A DNA stretch of 64,000 bases from Margaritifera margaritifera (GCA_029931535.1 JAQPZY010000984.1:62001-126000), one strand, 5' to 3'. Counted from the first letter of the stretch, positions 11,861 to 23,544 are shown. Made by a program: numbers and translations. The notes: a model not told the origin generated them from the sequence alone.

Positions 11861-12475
11861 ATGGATTGGCTAGAAGGAACAGAAAGAGAGTTCAGGTATT
11901 TGAAAATTAAAGAGCCGATTGATCAGAAAGATGCATTGAAAATCTATGGAGGAAGAGAGATTGCGAAATGGGAAAAGAGTTCGCCAAACCCAGCAACAGA
12001 AGGCTTTAACGACTACCACAAGCTGAGAAAGAAATTGAACGACTATTTTACACCTAAGAAAAACAAACACCATGCTAGATACTTGTTCCTTAGAATAAGG
12101 CCATCGGCAGGAAAAACGAAAGTTGCCTACACAGCGAGACTCAGAGAATGGGCGATTGAGTGAGAGTTCGGAGAAAACACCGATGATAGAATTGAAGAAC
12201 ACTTAATACAGACGGATGAGAATCAAACCCTCCTTCAGAAAGAAATCAACAAAAAGTGGAACTTATCTCAATTGATAACGAAAGCGGCCAAGATAGAAGA
12301 CTTATCTCTGCAAATAAAGGATATAAAACTAGAAGAAGCAAGAGCCATATCAAAAGTGGAACAGAAAAGACAGTTCCGAAAACCTCAAAACCCTTGAAAG
12401 CCGCACAGCGAACAAAATAGCAAAGCATGCATGTACTGCGGACTAACCGCAATTGTAAAATCCCGAAAATGTTGG
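11861..12475 (+). pseudogene. Retrotransposon gag remnant
   Basis: Gag makes the structural particle protein of the element. A 100-residue open segment starts at an ATG at 11861 (MDWLEGTEREFRYLKIKEP) and stops at a TGA at 12161-12163. The same frame continues as charged gag-like sequence (helical, Lys/Glu-rich) to another stop near 12397. A Cys-x2-Cys pair (CMYCG) near 12428-12440 is the start of a nucleocapsid zinc knuckle, whose distal part (KCW) is then cut by a stop. Upstream, 11722-11740 has a short CAG run (agcagcagcagcagcagc). It is broken and is not expected to give a functional protein. Confidence 0.7.
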
Positions 12476-12659
12476 CAAATGTGAAAGTCGTAGAGGGGGC
12501 AGAGTAACATTGAGCAGAGGACGAAACAGGCAGAGAGGTACATATCGAGCTAGAAACCAGGTTTAAAAAAAACCGCTGAACTAGAAAAACAAAGTTCAAC
12601 ATGTTCAGACGATGACTTTTTCGCACAAACTGTCAAGCACCTTCAGCAACAAGTAAGAA

Positions 12660-13170
12660 AAGTCAAGAAAACAGTGAAATTCAGAATAGATGATATTGAT
12701 GTTAGAGTTGAACCAGACAGTACAGCAGATGTGAACATCATGGATGAGCATTCATAATAAATTCAAAGCATTCATACACCGATCAAGCAATAAATGGCAG
12801 TTAAAACCCATCAATATTAGACTAAACACAATTTAGAGTGAACTCCCTGTAAAAGGTGAATTTGATGTAATCATTAGGAACAAAATAAGAGGAACTAAGG
12901 AAGATTCATCGTAGTTAGGGGGAGAATTAACTCACCGCCCCTTGTAAGCAAGAACACACTGATAGATCTAGGTATGATACAAATTGAACCAGATGTAACC
13001 CTTGGTGAAATCAATGACATGCGAATATGCAAAGAGGAATCAAGCATAAGAACAGTAAAAGAAAAAGAAACTCTAGAGAGTCAAATCAAATAGCTCACGA
13101 ATGAGTTCAGTCACGTTTTAAATGGCATTGGCAGAATACGAGATGTCAGAAATAACCAGGATATTTTTGT
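12660..13170 (+). pseudogene. Retrotransposon protease and linker remnant
   Basis: The frame around 12710-12750 reads EPDSTADVNIMDE. This is in the position and context of a retropepsin active site (D-S/T-G-A), with the glycine replaced by threonine, so the catalytic loop is damaged. Downstream is linker sequence (LGEINDMRICKEE) leading into reverse transcriptase, broken by stops near 12914 and 13091. Normally this aspartic protease cuts the Gag-Pol polyprotein. Confidence 0.6.
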
Positions 13171-13180
13171 AAAACTCAAC

Positions 13181-14270
13181 ATGAAACCAGAGGCAAACCC
13201 AGTAGCACAGAAACCACGACCAGTTGCTTATTACTTACAGAAACCCCTCAAAGTGTGGATCGAACAAGGCATAAAAGAAGATATCGTTAAACCAGTACCT
13301 GAAGGTGAGTCAGTAACTTGGTGTTCACCAATAGTAATACAGCTTAAACCAATATATAGCAAGCTACCAAAAGAAACACTAGGACCACGCATGATCAGAG
13401 ATACCAAATAAAATATATGGAAAGGAGCAGAATAATACAGGCATGAGGACTCCAAGTACAAATTCCATGACTGCAAGGTGTTCACCAAACTTGACTTAAA
13501 GCAAGGATATCATCAACTCACACAAGACCCAAAATCGCGAGAAATTGTTACTTTCAGCACACTATGGGGCAACATGAGACCAGAATGTCTAGCGTTTGGA
13601 GCTTAATCATCCCAAGATCTCTTCGATAAAAAATTTATAGTATATTTGGAGATATTCTAAAATGCCCGAATAAGCGGGATGATATACTTATTAGAGGACG
13701 CAACCTGGAAGATCACAACAAAACAAAAAGAGCCGTCTTACAGAGAGCATCAGACTTCGCTGTCACTTTCAATCCTGATAAATCTAATTTCGGAGTGAAA
13801 TAAATAGAACTTTAGGGATACTGCTTCACAGAGAATGGACTGAACCACCAGCACCAGAAAAAGTAAGTGCAACCAAAGAATAGATACCACCAGAATTGAA
13901 GGAAGCTGTCCATAGTTTTCTAGGCTTGATTGGATACTTGTCCAAATTCATACCCAGGTATGCACCACTTACAGGACGAGTTAGACAACTAACAAGAAAG
14001 GAAGTCAAGTTCAAATGGGGACAGAAAGAAGACGCAGCATTTGGGAAGCTGAAAGAAAGCATTACAAACGAGAGCACAATATCCCCCTTTAATCCAGGCA
14101 GACCCATAATTGTGAGAGTTGAGGCCAGCTTCAACAAAAGAACGTCTACTGGACTGTTTCAAGAACAGAGAAAGAACTTCAACCTGTACATTTCACAGCA
14201 GAACCATAACAGACACAGAAAAGAGGTACAGCCAGACAGAAAAAGATACACTAGCAGTTAAATAGGCTTA
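13181..14270 (+). pseudogene. Retrotransposon reverse transcriptase and RNase H start, broken
   Basis: RT copies element RNA to DNA. Visible in order: the entry motif with KPRPVAYYLQKPL and IKEDIVKPVPEG (13181-13411, intact 76 codons), a stop, then TKLDLKQGYHQL near 13485-13515, then TFSTLWGN. The catalytic Asp-Asp is at 13678-13683 within NKRDDILI, in another frame. The C-terminal FNPDKSNFGVK follows near 13770. The connection subdomain (FLGLIGYLSKFIPRYAPLTG) and the RNase H beginning (PIIVRVEASFN) are open at 13896-14261. At least three frame changes and several stops separate these blocks. Confidence 0.85.
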
Positions 14271-14391
14271 GAACCGATTCAACATTTACCTTCTAGAGCA
14301 CCAAGATTCAAGATTATCACGGCCCACAAACCACTTCTGCCTATGTTTAATAAAGCAACGTCTAAACCTCCACCTAAAAAATGAAAAGTGG

Positions 14392-14736
14392 ATGATGGAC
14401 ATGCAAGATGTTGACTACAAATTGGCCTATGAACATAGCAAAGATGAACCAGACCCTATATACTTTTTATCCAGGCATCCGCAACCAGAGACTGGTAAAT
14501 ATAGCACAGAAATAGGCAGCAAGTCTGTGGTAATAGCAGAACATGCCATCGTCCTTGATAGAATCAAGGAGGAGACAGTGCGGGGCAGTCCGATCCAAAA
14601 ACTAAATGAGAGGATCATCGTGGGTGACTGGGAGCTCCATAAGACCGATCCTGACATTGCACCTTTCTACATGATTAGACAGGATTTCAGCATAATGGAG
14701 GAATTAATCTTGACCGATGGAGACCACAGTACCTGA
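14392..14736 (+). pseudogene. RNase H C-terminus and pol linker remnant
   Basis: An open stretch of 114 codons begins MMDMQDVDYKLAYEHSKDE and reaches the DPIYFLSRHP motif that closes RNase H in Ty3-type polymerases. A charged linker (AEHAIVLDRIKEETVRG) normally precedes the integrase zinc finger. The frame stops at 14736, and 14737-15143 has no recognisable integrase, so the downstream half of pol appears deleted. Confidence 0.75.
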
Positions 14737-15143
14737 GAGATTATGTTGAATATACATTACAAATCCATCGTATTGGAATTAGATAGGAATTAGTAGGACT
14801 GATTATACCTGAATCGTATCATTAGTGTAGTGAGTGAATAATTCTCATAACAAAATCCAATAATTTCGACAAATAGTGATTATAGATGTGGACCAGGTAG
14901 TGAGGAACATTTATGTGACTATTTGAAGGACTTGTGAAGTGATCATTTATTATTCAACGGCACTGGAAACTTCCGAAGCTCCTAGAACTTTGAAAGTACT
15001 ATTTAGTGAAGAGCATTCGGTTCATAACTCATCATTGAATTCTTATTTCAGTAATTGTAAATGACGTAGATTTGGCTCATAATTCCTTTAAAAAATAATT
15101 TTATTTGATAAATAGAGCTAATATCCTTTAAGAAAGGAAGGAA

Positions 15144-15332
15144 TGTAATATTCAATAGATGCTTATAAAATGGCTGAATTGCATTAGATAGATATAGCTG
15201 ATCGTAAGTAAGCTGCATATCCGTGTGTACACGTCATCATTTTATGAGTAAACACACTATGCGTGTCATAGTCAGTAAACAGCATCAACACTGTTCGACG
15301 CCTTATTTCTTGCGCAGATACAGGGTTTTACA
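15144..15332 (+). repeat. 3' LTR
   Basis: 189 bp, from tgtaatattc to gggttttaca. It is preceded by the polypurine tract and followed by the ctaga target duplication. It lacks the TA expansion of its partner. Confidence 0.92.
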
Positions 15333-15337
15333 CTAGA

Positions 15338-16580
15338 CAGCTGATGAAATAGAAGAACTGAACACGCCCGATTCTTAAAAAAAGAAAACGAAGAAATTTA
15401 ACATGAGAGTATTTATCTTTATAATTTATTTTGAAATTTAATAAATGGAAAAAGAAGAGACGTACAGTTTAGATAATATATTTGTGAACAAATGTATCTA
15501 AAGAAATTGGAATATATACATATGATAAAAGAAAATAATAATAAAGTGTAAATGTAAATGTCCTGAGACACTCTTTAGCTGAGAATGATAAGTGTATAAT
15601 TGTATTTATATTGAAAGTGATATCAAATGAAAAGAAAACTGTACCATATAAAGGTGAAACTTTATCAATACATCCTTTCACCTATATCTTACTCTTTTTG
15701 AATTTTATTTTACATTTTTTTAACTGAGTAAACTGTTTACTTCCCTTGTGGACTCAATGATATCCCCCACTTTTGGAAAAATGGCATTTTTATCAAATCT
15801 ACTAATGTTATATTCTTGCAAACAAGCAACTTTGCCAATGATAACATTTACATGCATTTTATAATACAAACTCATTAAATGAATGTTGTTACTTCATTAG
15901 TATGTTTAATTTAAATTAGTTTGTATAATGTTTGTTAGTTATAGTTTATGCAATATTTCGTATTTAATTATACATCTGATTTAACTGTAATTTTTATTTG
16001 AATTAAATAGTACTTTAAATGTAAATAATTTGAGACCTACATGGAAGATAGCCTTTAGCCAAATGTATCGCATTATTACATATGATGCAACTAAGACGCA
16101 TCATATTTCTGCATACTGATATTTCTACATATTGATATTTTGGCATATTGATATTTTGGTATTTTTTTTACTGTGAAAGTAAACTGTCAAGGACTAAGGT
16201 GTTTATTACATTTCCCATTTTATGTCATTTTTACATTTTTCGCAATTAAAAATAAACTCCTGACTTATATGAAATAATATCGGCCGAACGCAGAATACAC
16301 TCATGATTTTTTCAAACAATAACTGATCCTGTCTCTTTATCTACTATATCATCGCTTAAATGTAAAGATGGGGATTCACTAATTAAGTTTTGAATTTGCA
16401 TTATTACAGAAAAAATGCTTTGTTTAATAATGAGATATATTTCAAATCAAAATGTAAATCAAGCTGAAGTAATCAAACGACCAGACATGTGTCTAATGTA
16501 TATTAAAACATATGATATAGACGATAATCGGAAGTGCTGTAACCGAATCTGCCTGACACCCATCTGATGTAAATTACAAC
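15338..16580. other. Gene-less AT-rich stretch
   Basis: No supportable gene or named repeat. A small internal repeat of ttctgcatactgatatt-like units lies near 16105-16160. Confidence 0.55.
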
Positions 16581-17436
16581 TGTTACGGAATTATGCATAT
16601 GGTATCTATAATGTGCCTAAACTTTTGGCCTATGACTGTACTTTAAAATTGTTTCAAATAGTGAGTCGCATTTAAGATTGGTTAAGTTGTACTTTAGTCA
16701 AATAAACAACATGTTTACTGACCTTTTGTTCAAGGTAAGAGCTGTTTACCATTCTTTAGTATTTTTCCACTAAATTGACGCATTTAGTATTGCATTCTGG
16801 GTCGTAATATGACACGTTTCCTGTTGTGAAATATGCCATTTGCAAAGAATATAAAAGACCTAGATATACGAATTATATTCATTCCATTTTAAATCTTGAG
16901 TTGAAAACATCTGTATTTAGGATCAGCCTTTGGAATCATCAGATGTTTGGAAAAATAGCCATGCTGTTATCTTGTAATGCTGTAATGCCGTAATTCTGTA
17001 TTACTGTATAGATAATTCGAAAGGAATTATTTATTGGACCATTCATCAGAGCTACCAGGAGTACTCACTAACATTTTGTGTTATATTTAGGACTTTTGAA
17101 TGCCTGTGAACATTCTTAAAAAGGATCTGGATTACATTATCGTTGGTACATCATGACATTCCAGATTACCCATTCATTCGGAACAAACATTCATTCGGAA
17201 CAATCTTTCATTCGGAAAATTCATTCATTTGGAACATTTCATAGTTTCTAAATATACAGGACTTGTGATTAGGACACTAATAATTATTGGATTATTTGGA
17301 TTTTATTATACGATACTGTAAGTGTATTTTGATTTTCACGTTAATTATTTAGAAATAAATTGTTTGTTGATTTTTACAAACATTGTTGGTTTCACTTTCT
17401 TTTTGTTACGTTTTTTCATACCATAGGGTCGTAACA
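16581..17436 (+). repeat. Solo-LTR family, diverged copy C
   Basis: Starts TGTTACGG and ends GTCGTAACA. Its last 120 bp closely match the copy at 47561-48307 (aataaattg, tgttgatt, ggtttcactttcttt, accatagggtcg). A TATA-like gaatataaaagacc lies near 16848 and an AATAAA near 17353, as expected for a U3-R-U5 LTR. The flanking 5-mers (acaac and caaaa) do not match cleanly. This is the longest and most diverged of three copies. Confidence 0.7.
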
Positions 17437-17885
17437 CAAAATTCAATTAATATCACACCTTCTTATATGGGTCCCGTACAAAATATACTAACGTATCTAG
17501 CATTTCCACAATACAAAGCAAGACAAAGCTAAACCAAATTAGAAAACAAGCAAACAAAAAAAAAACACTTAAAGGGAGTAAATTTAACAATGCTCCATTT
17601 GACAGCTGTTCATATTTGCTCATGAGACAAGTCAGTTACAGCAATATAGTATTTACAATGATGTCCATAACATCTTTTTTAAGAATGGTTTACGCCGTTC
17701 ACAGAATTAACGCATCGACATCGAACCCTTTATTCTCCAAACTCTTTCAGTACAAAACTCACGCTCAAGCTAAGGAAAAGAAGAAGTCAGTAGCTTTGAT
17801 TATAATCAAGTTAGACTCAGAGAAGTGTCAGATTTTCTCCACTATAAATTAACTATTAATATACTTAATGTAATGATATGGTACG

Positions 17886-18025
17886 AAGTACCGTATCTAA
17901 CATTCGGGACTTATATTACCAAATACCGAATTTAACTTTAGGGACTTGTACTATCAAATATCGTATTTAACTTTCTATACTCGTATTACAAAGTACCGTC
18001 TTTAACTTAGAGATTTGAGCCTAAG
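17886..18025. repeat. 35-bp minisatellite, four units
   Basis: Four consecutive units beginning aagtaccg/aaataccg/aaatatcg/aagtaccg, each with taac and ttta blocks at the same spacing. Confidence 0.85.
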
Positions 18026-19003
18026 TATGAACTTATGCGCTGAAAGAGATTTGAAAACACGAGACTGACAGAGAATTTCTACTTTTTGAGTAAATGTCTT
18101 CCGAATGCTTTTTAAAACCTTCAGAAATATCCTCTCACTGACACACTTTTCTGTTCTTAGGATTTCTTTTACAGAGAGTAAACAATTTTCGAGTGCGTCC
18201 GATTTCAAACACGAATACAGAGGAAGACATTCAGAACACATAAGCAAATTGAACTTTTTTTTGTTACATTTTAATTAACTCTTCAACTGAAAAATAAAAT
18301 GAACATTCTCATGTTTGAGCACTATAAATTTAACATTATCTTTTAAGCCCTTGATCTACCAAAAGAATATTGAATCCACAACGCATATGACCTCAAAATT
18401 CTAATGTATATTTCTAAAATTGTTCCCTGTTACAGCTCTTTGCATCAAGACAGAAACAAAGTAGTCTGTTGAATTGCGTCACAATTTTCTACAGACTGTG
18501 GCTACAGCTGAAGTGGTACCATTTTGTCCGTATAAAAAGCCGTTTATGTTCTATTTTAGTTTTCACGGTGATATTTTTTCATAAAGTCAAAAAGAAAATT
18601 ACTTTAATGTAATTTAATGATAAACCTCGGTCTTACAACCACCATATCATCAAAAGTAACTCCCTAAACACTCAGATGTTTGCATTTTGTGTGATTCTAC
18701 AGAGTTTGAAAGGCGGACTCCAAATTACAAACGGTAAAATAATGTGAACCGTGAGACATTTTGTGCGTCGTCCAGTTTTGCTATTTAAGGATTTTCAGGA
18801 AATGCAAAACTTTAATATTTGCAATTTCGTAAGTTTCTATCGACTATTCATTTAAACGGTTATCTAACTTGAGTGCAAATGAAGACCAAAAATATTAATT
18901 TTTTATATCAAAGAAATAGTATATACTTACCTACGTCTATGCTAAGGAAGTATGGAACGTAATAATCCTACATTTCTAATGCTAACTATAGGTTCTTTTG
19001 CAG
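18026..19003. other. Gene-less stretch with one unrecognised frame
   Basis: A Cys- and Ser-rich 81-residue minus-strand frame (18247-18002) partly overlaps the minisatellite and matches nothing I know. The rest is AT-rich. Confidence 0.45.
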
Positions 19004-19141
19004 AACGTTGACCGGAGAATCAGACATGTTAATCTCCTTCAACATATCTCTCTTGAACGGGACAACAGACAAGGCAACTCTGTACTAATCTGGTTTACGG
19101 ATCTTTCAAATATGTTGACATTAGTGGAGGATATGGGATAG
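19004..19141 (+). CDS. Candidate terminal exon (46 codons)
   Basis: A strong acceptor (ctataggttcttttgcag, ending 19003) opens a frame of 45 codons to a TAG at 19139-19141. The peptide (NVDRRIRHVNLLQHISLERD onward, then SVLIWFTDLSNMLTLVE) is balanced in composition and amphipathic, unlike local noise. I do not recognise the family. A gtttac at 19093 or the final stop could end the exon. No partner exon was found upstream. On the opposite strand, ctacgtag/gtaagtat near 18915-18935 is a good donor, so the sense of any transcript is uncertain. Confidence 0.28.
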   Translation, partial: NVDRRIRHVNLLQHISLERDNRQGNSVLIWFTDLSNMLTLVEDMG

Positions 19142-20326
19142 GAAACTAAACAAGAGTAGGTTTTCGTTCAATAACCACTCTCGTGCGAGTGCGGAAAGGA
19201 TATTATATTAATATTTCCGCAAAAATTACTGATATAAAACAGTTCGCTACATATAGTTGTTAATATGATGACATCAAATATGTATGAATTGGAAGAATAC
19301 TTATCTTGGTTACATTGGATAAAACTGGTAACTCTGATTCAATGTTTTAGTATGTTAGCTCAAGGCAAGTTTGATTTATTTATTTGTAATAGACCGTTTG
19401 ATAGGGTTATTGTTTAAAATTACTATCACATCTAATTATTTTTACAATGGTAGCATCATTGTCATTCATCTAAACAACGTCTGTTGCTGATTTTAAAAGT
19501 TCCACAGTACAAAACTGTTGGAATAAAGGCTGAGGAATATTTGTCTCTGATATAACAAAAACATATTTAACGTGATTAAAAAGCAGACGTAGCTTACAAT
19601 TTATTGTTAAACGTACTAACATACTAACATACTATTTAAATGCTGAAGAGGATCTTTTTATATTTCAAAGACTTACTATAGTATTGGTATGTTTACAATC
19701 GTGCAAATAAAACTAAAAATTAAAACAGAGCAACTTTAAGCTTAATAAATATATTAAAATTATTTTTGAACATCATTTTTCAATAATCTGAGTTATGTAT
19801 GTAACGAGTCAATGTCACAACATAACTTTATAGTGTACGTGCAATTTGTCTTGAACTTGCAAAAATTATCAGTTGAAAAATGGAAGAGGATTTGTCATGG
19901 TTATAATTGAATGCTGAAATCTGTGTGGATTTTGATCTATTTGTCCAGGATGTTTTAGTACAAATACACCAGTAGTAAGGTAAATAACTTAATTTGCAAT
20001 TTTCTTAATAAACTCAGCCAGGTTAATTTTGCTTTTGGAAATAGAGAATCTAAGACTTTGCAGTTTTTTTTTCTGGCAACGTTTCATTTGTGAGCTTTAA
20101 AAGTTTATTACAAACGTATTAAGAAAATATAATATTTATGTTTGTCTTTAATTTATCCTATTGAAGGTAAAGACTTCAAATATTTTTAGTAGGTGTTTAT
20201 TGCTGTAGTTTATAAAAGTTAAAATTTTTGCAAAATAAGAATTTGCCCAGGAAAATGACGATAAAAGACAATTCTAAATTATAAAATGCAAGAACGGTTG
20301 CTTATTAATTCAAATTACTCTTCTGA
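19142..20326. other. Gene-less AT-rich stretch
   Basis: I see no supportable gene, RNA or named repeat here. Confidence 0.6.
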
Positions 20327-20685
20327 TTACACTGGTCTACAATTTTTTCAAAGTCGTCTGCTTCAGAGATATAATGTGCTATTTATTAGGGATTTTGATG
20401 TGCTGAATTCAAATATGACAACAAAAACAACTGATTGGCAACTGTTTCCAAGATATTTACGTTTTTACATTTTACGTCTATGTATAATGTGTACATAGTA
20501 GAGTTTTAATCCTAAATTGTAAACCTAGGTCTTTTCATGTGTTTATGGTTGCTTTACATGATAATATTTCACCTGTCCTGTTATGTAACACTATAAAACA
20601 AACAGCAAAAGGGTTATATAAATAAAACATATATTGAAACAAAAGTCCAAAACTATTATGTATATATAAGTACATAGATTAGTCC

Positions 20686-22290
20686 TTATTCAGTGTCTAC
20701 TCGGCGCTTTTTGGCTTGTCTCTTGTATTCATTAAATGGAGCATCTCTTGTCACTGTTCAGCAATAGTCTGCAAGCATTGATGGGCTCTATTTGCCCTGA
20801 TAGCGTTTCTCCATTGTTGCAATGTCCTGGTGAAATGGCTCGCCGTGCTGGTCACTCACTGCTCCGCAGTTCGGTGGAAAATAAATCTAGATGAGAGTGC
20901 AAAAAATGTATCTTTAGTGACATGTTGCAACCAAAGCTTTTGTATGCCTTGAGGAGGTTTTCCGCCAACTCCCTGTAGATGTCTGCCTTGTTGTTTTTGA
21001 GAAACTTTGTTGCCACTAACGGTGAAATGCATCATCTCGAAGAAGTTCACGAATCTGAGGACCAACAAAGACACCTTCCTTTATCTTAGCTTCACTTAAC
21101 CTTGGAAATTTTCCACGAAGGTTCTTGAAAGCTGCTTTTGTTTTGTCCATGGCCTTGACAAAGTTCTTCATCAGACCCAGCTTGAGGTACAAGGGTGGTA
21201 ACACAATCTTCCTTAATTCAACAAGTGGTGGATGCTGAACATTTTTTATCCCAGGCTCCAATGACTGTCGGAGTGGCCAATCTCTCTTGATATAGTAGGA
21301 ATCTCTCGCACGACTATCCCATTCGCAGAGAAAACAGCAGTACTTTGTGTATCAAGTCTGTAGACCAAGCAAGCGAGCAAGGACCTTGAAATCGTCACAA
21401 AGCTGCCACTGATGTTGGTCATAGTTTATGTACCTCAAAAGTGGAATTGATGGAAAAACACTGCCATTATGCAGCAAAACAGCTTTAAGACTCGTCTTCG
21501 ATCAATCAATGAACAGTCTCCACTCATCTGGATCATGAACGATGTTGAGGGCTGCCATCACACCATCGATGTTGTTGCAGGCTACAAGATCACCTTCCAT
21601 GAAGAAGAATGGGACAAGATCCTTTTGACGGTCACGGAACATGGAAACCCTAACATCACCTGCCAGGAGATTCCACTGCTGTAGTATGGAGCCCAACAGC
21701 TCTGCCTTACTCTTGGGTAGTTCCAAATCCCTGACAAGGTCATTCAGTTCACCTTGTGTTGTGAGGTGTGGTTCAGAGGAGGAGGATGGGAGAACATATG
21801 GGTCATGTGACATTGATGGTTCAGGACTAGAAGTTTCATCCTCTTCCTCTTCCTCGTCTGACTCAAGTGAGAATGATTCGGGTGCATCAGGAACCGGCAG
21901 TCCTTCTCCGTGGGGTACTGGGCGTATAGCTGACGGAATGTTTGGATAATGCACAGTTCACTTTTTCTTCATTGACACACCTTTCCCAACTGGAGGCACC
22001 ATGCAGAAGTAACAATTGCTGATATGATCTGTTGGCTCTCTCCGAATCATTTGCACTGCAAAAGGCATAGATTTCCTTTTTCTGTTCAACCACTGGCGAA
22101 GATTTGTTGCACAAGTGTTGCAGCATATGTATGGGGCCCACATCTTGTCCTGATCTATAATTTTGCAGCCAAAATAAAGGTGAAAGGCTTTCTTAACCAT
22201 AGTGGTTATACTGCGCTTTTGTGATGCAAAAGTCACTTCACCACAAACATAGCAGAAGTTATCCGCATTGTTCACACAAGTACGAGGCAT
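20686..22290 (-). pseudogene. Transposon-encoded multi-cysteine protein, broken
   Basis: From memory this is a multi-copy, transposon-like protein family seen in many invertebrate genomes and usually left as 'uncharacterized'. The N-terminus (from 22290) has Cys5, CxxC at 13-16, Cys42, CC-x2-C at 56-60 and CxxC at 93-96, a zinc-binding pattern. An acidic Ser/Glu linker follows, then PDEWRLFID, YTKYCCFLCEWDS, LGLMKNFVKAMDKT, IKEGVFVGPQIREL and a C-terminal HGEPFHQDIATMEKRYQGK block. Reading through, I see TGA stops at 21958-21960 and 21502-21504, another before YTKYCC, a frame change near 21016-21030, and TAG and TGA near the end. Two short blocks look deleted (before INYDQHQW and after RDDAFH). 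The reading ends at a TAA at 20686-20688. It may act as a transposase or accessory protein; this is unproven. Confidence 0.8.
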
Positions 22291-22427
22291 CTCTGCTCAC
22301 TTTGGCTAAACAGAAATGTGTCCCTTTGCAAAATCAAACACTGACAAATACGAGAGCACGACAATGTATGATTTGTAGAGCTGATATAGGGCAATTTCTT
22401 CAGCAGAGTGATGTAAGCTTAGTTATG

Positions 22428-22508
22428 ATTGCATCATCCATGACTTCTAGGAATAACATGATGCAATTCATATCATGTATGACGCAATACCAGCTTCAGA
22501 TTGCATCA
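22428..22508. repeat. Subterminal attgcatca / tgacgcaat repeats
   Basis: Four copies of a 9-bp motif lie within 81 bp near the right end of the transposon: attgcatca at 22428 and 22500, tgatgcaat at 22459, tgacgcaat at 22480, in both orientations. Subterminal repeats of this kind serve as transposase sites in CACTA elements. They also resemble ATF/C-EBP sites. Confidence 0.5.
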
Positions 22509-22816
22509 TTCATTGTTTTGCCTAAAAAGCAAGTACTGTCCAAACCCAGTCATAGATTTATTCATAGATCGAGTCAAAGATTTATTTTAGTCATTTCTGG
22601 TTTAAATTTCTGGTTTAAATTGAGGTCCCTTCCCTTTATAGCTCACTTATCCTCTGCCATTCCTAAGTCAAGGGTCGTATATACTGACCCAGTATAATAT
22701 CTTTAAAACTAGAGCCAATCAACAATTTTAAGCATCATTTTCGTTCTCAGTGACCCATAATTAGTAAAGTTTAACAACATTTATTGCGGAAGCATTTTGG
22801 ATGTAGACCAGTGTTA

Positions 22817-23544
22817 TAAAATGATCTTTACCGTTTGTACAGAGTCACCAAGAAAACTTTTCATCTATCTATCTCGAAGAACAATAACGTCAATACGAGG
22901 AAATTATGCACATGTTCCGCAATTTTGCAAACCATTACCGACATCGCAAAGCCAGTTTTTCTAAATTAAGTTTTAATATGGTCGTATACCGTGAGACTTG
23001 TCTTTAAGTTGGAGACATTAATCGTTCCTTAGCGATAATTCATGTCATTACCTGCCCAGTGGAGTTACATTTATGACAAAGTAGGCGCTTATCCATAATT
23101 TTAGTAATACGTTACCACTGGCATTACACCAATCAATGACATCTCTTTGGCTTGTGCGAAAAGGTGACTGATTTTTTTAAAATTATTATTATTATTATTA
23201 TTATTATTTCTATAAGCCTGTGAGTTTAAAGGTGTTCAACATCCATCTAGCTTGTAATTTTTGCTTCAGAACTAAATATTTATTGCTAATAAGATGTTAC
23301 AATTTATTGGCAAGATTTGCCAAGACTCATTCTGAGAAATTCTTGTATAATGGAAACAGTAATCTATAACGATGTAGCCAATGTTAAAATTATGAATTGC
23401 ATGTGTTAATCTATTCGTGCACTAGTATCTGTTGCAAATTGAATGGCTAGACAATGTTTATTTATTTAACTAATTATTCACTTACTTTTTATGAAGTAGA
23501 AGTTAAGTACCCTTGGTGTTTGTAGACATAAACTGGATTCTTAG
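22817..23544. other. Gene-less stretch with (TTA)n
   Basis: Holds a (TTA)n microsatellite at about 23179-23209 and nothing else I can support. Confidence 0.6.

Larger units (their letters stand above)
11341..15337 (+). mobile_element. Ty3-type LTR retrotransposon, complete ends, decayed
   Basis: The element is bounded by LTRs beginning TG and ending CA, with an identical 5-bp target duplication (ctaga) at 11341-11345 and 15333-15337. After the 5' LTR comes tggcgacgagg in primer-binding-site position; before the 3' LTR lies a polypurine tract (aagaaaggaaggaa, 15130-15143). The interior is only about 3.5 kb and contains gag, protease, RT and RNase H remnants in that order, with many stops and frameshifts. 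I see no integrase HHCC or DDE region. The copy cannot be autonomous. Order of domains and RT/RNase H motifs place it in Ty3/Gypsy (Metaviridae-like retroelements). Confidence 0.92.
20327..22816 (-). mobile_element. DNA transposon with CACTG-type TIRs and TTA duplication
   Basis: A perfect 12-bp inverted repeat, cactggtctaca at 20330-20341 and its complement at 22802-22813, encloses 2484 bp. TTA lies directly outside both ends (20327-20329 and 22814-22816), consistent with a 3-bp target duplication. Inside, on the minus strand, is a broken gene for a multi-cysteine protein. CACT-starting termini with 3-bp duplications are typical of the CACTA/EnSpm (CMC) superfamily, while TTA is also usual for PIF/Harbinger; superfamily placement is inference. 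The ends are intact, so the copy might still be mobilised in trans, but its own gene is dead. Confidence 0.85.

Noticed and set aside
21469..22697. Plus-strand frames over the transposon gene
   Set aside because: They are antisense shadows of the minus-strand pseudogene, which matches a known protein pattern.
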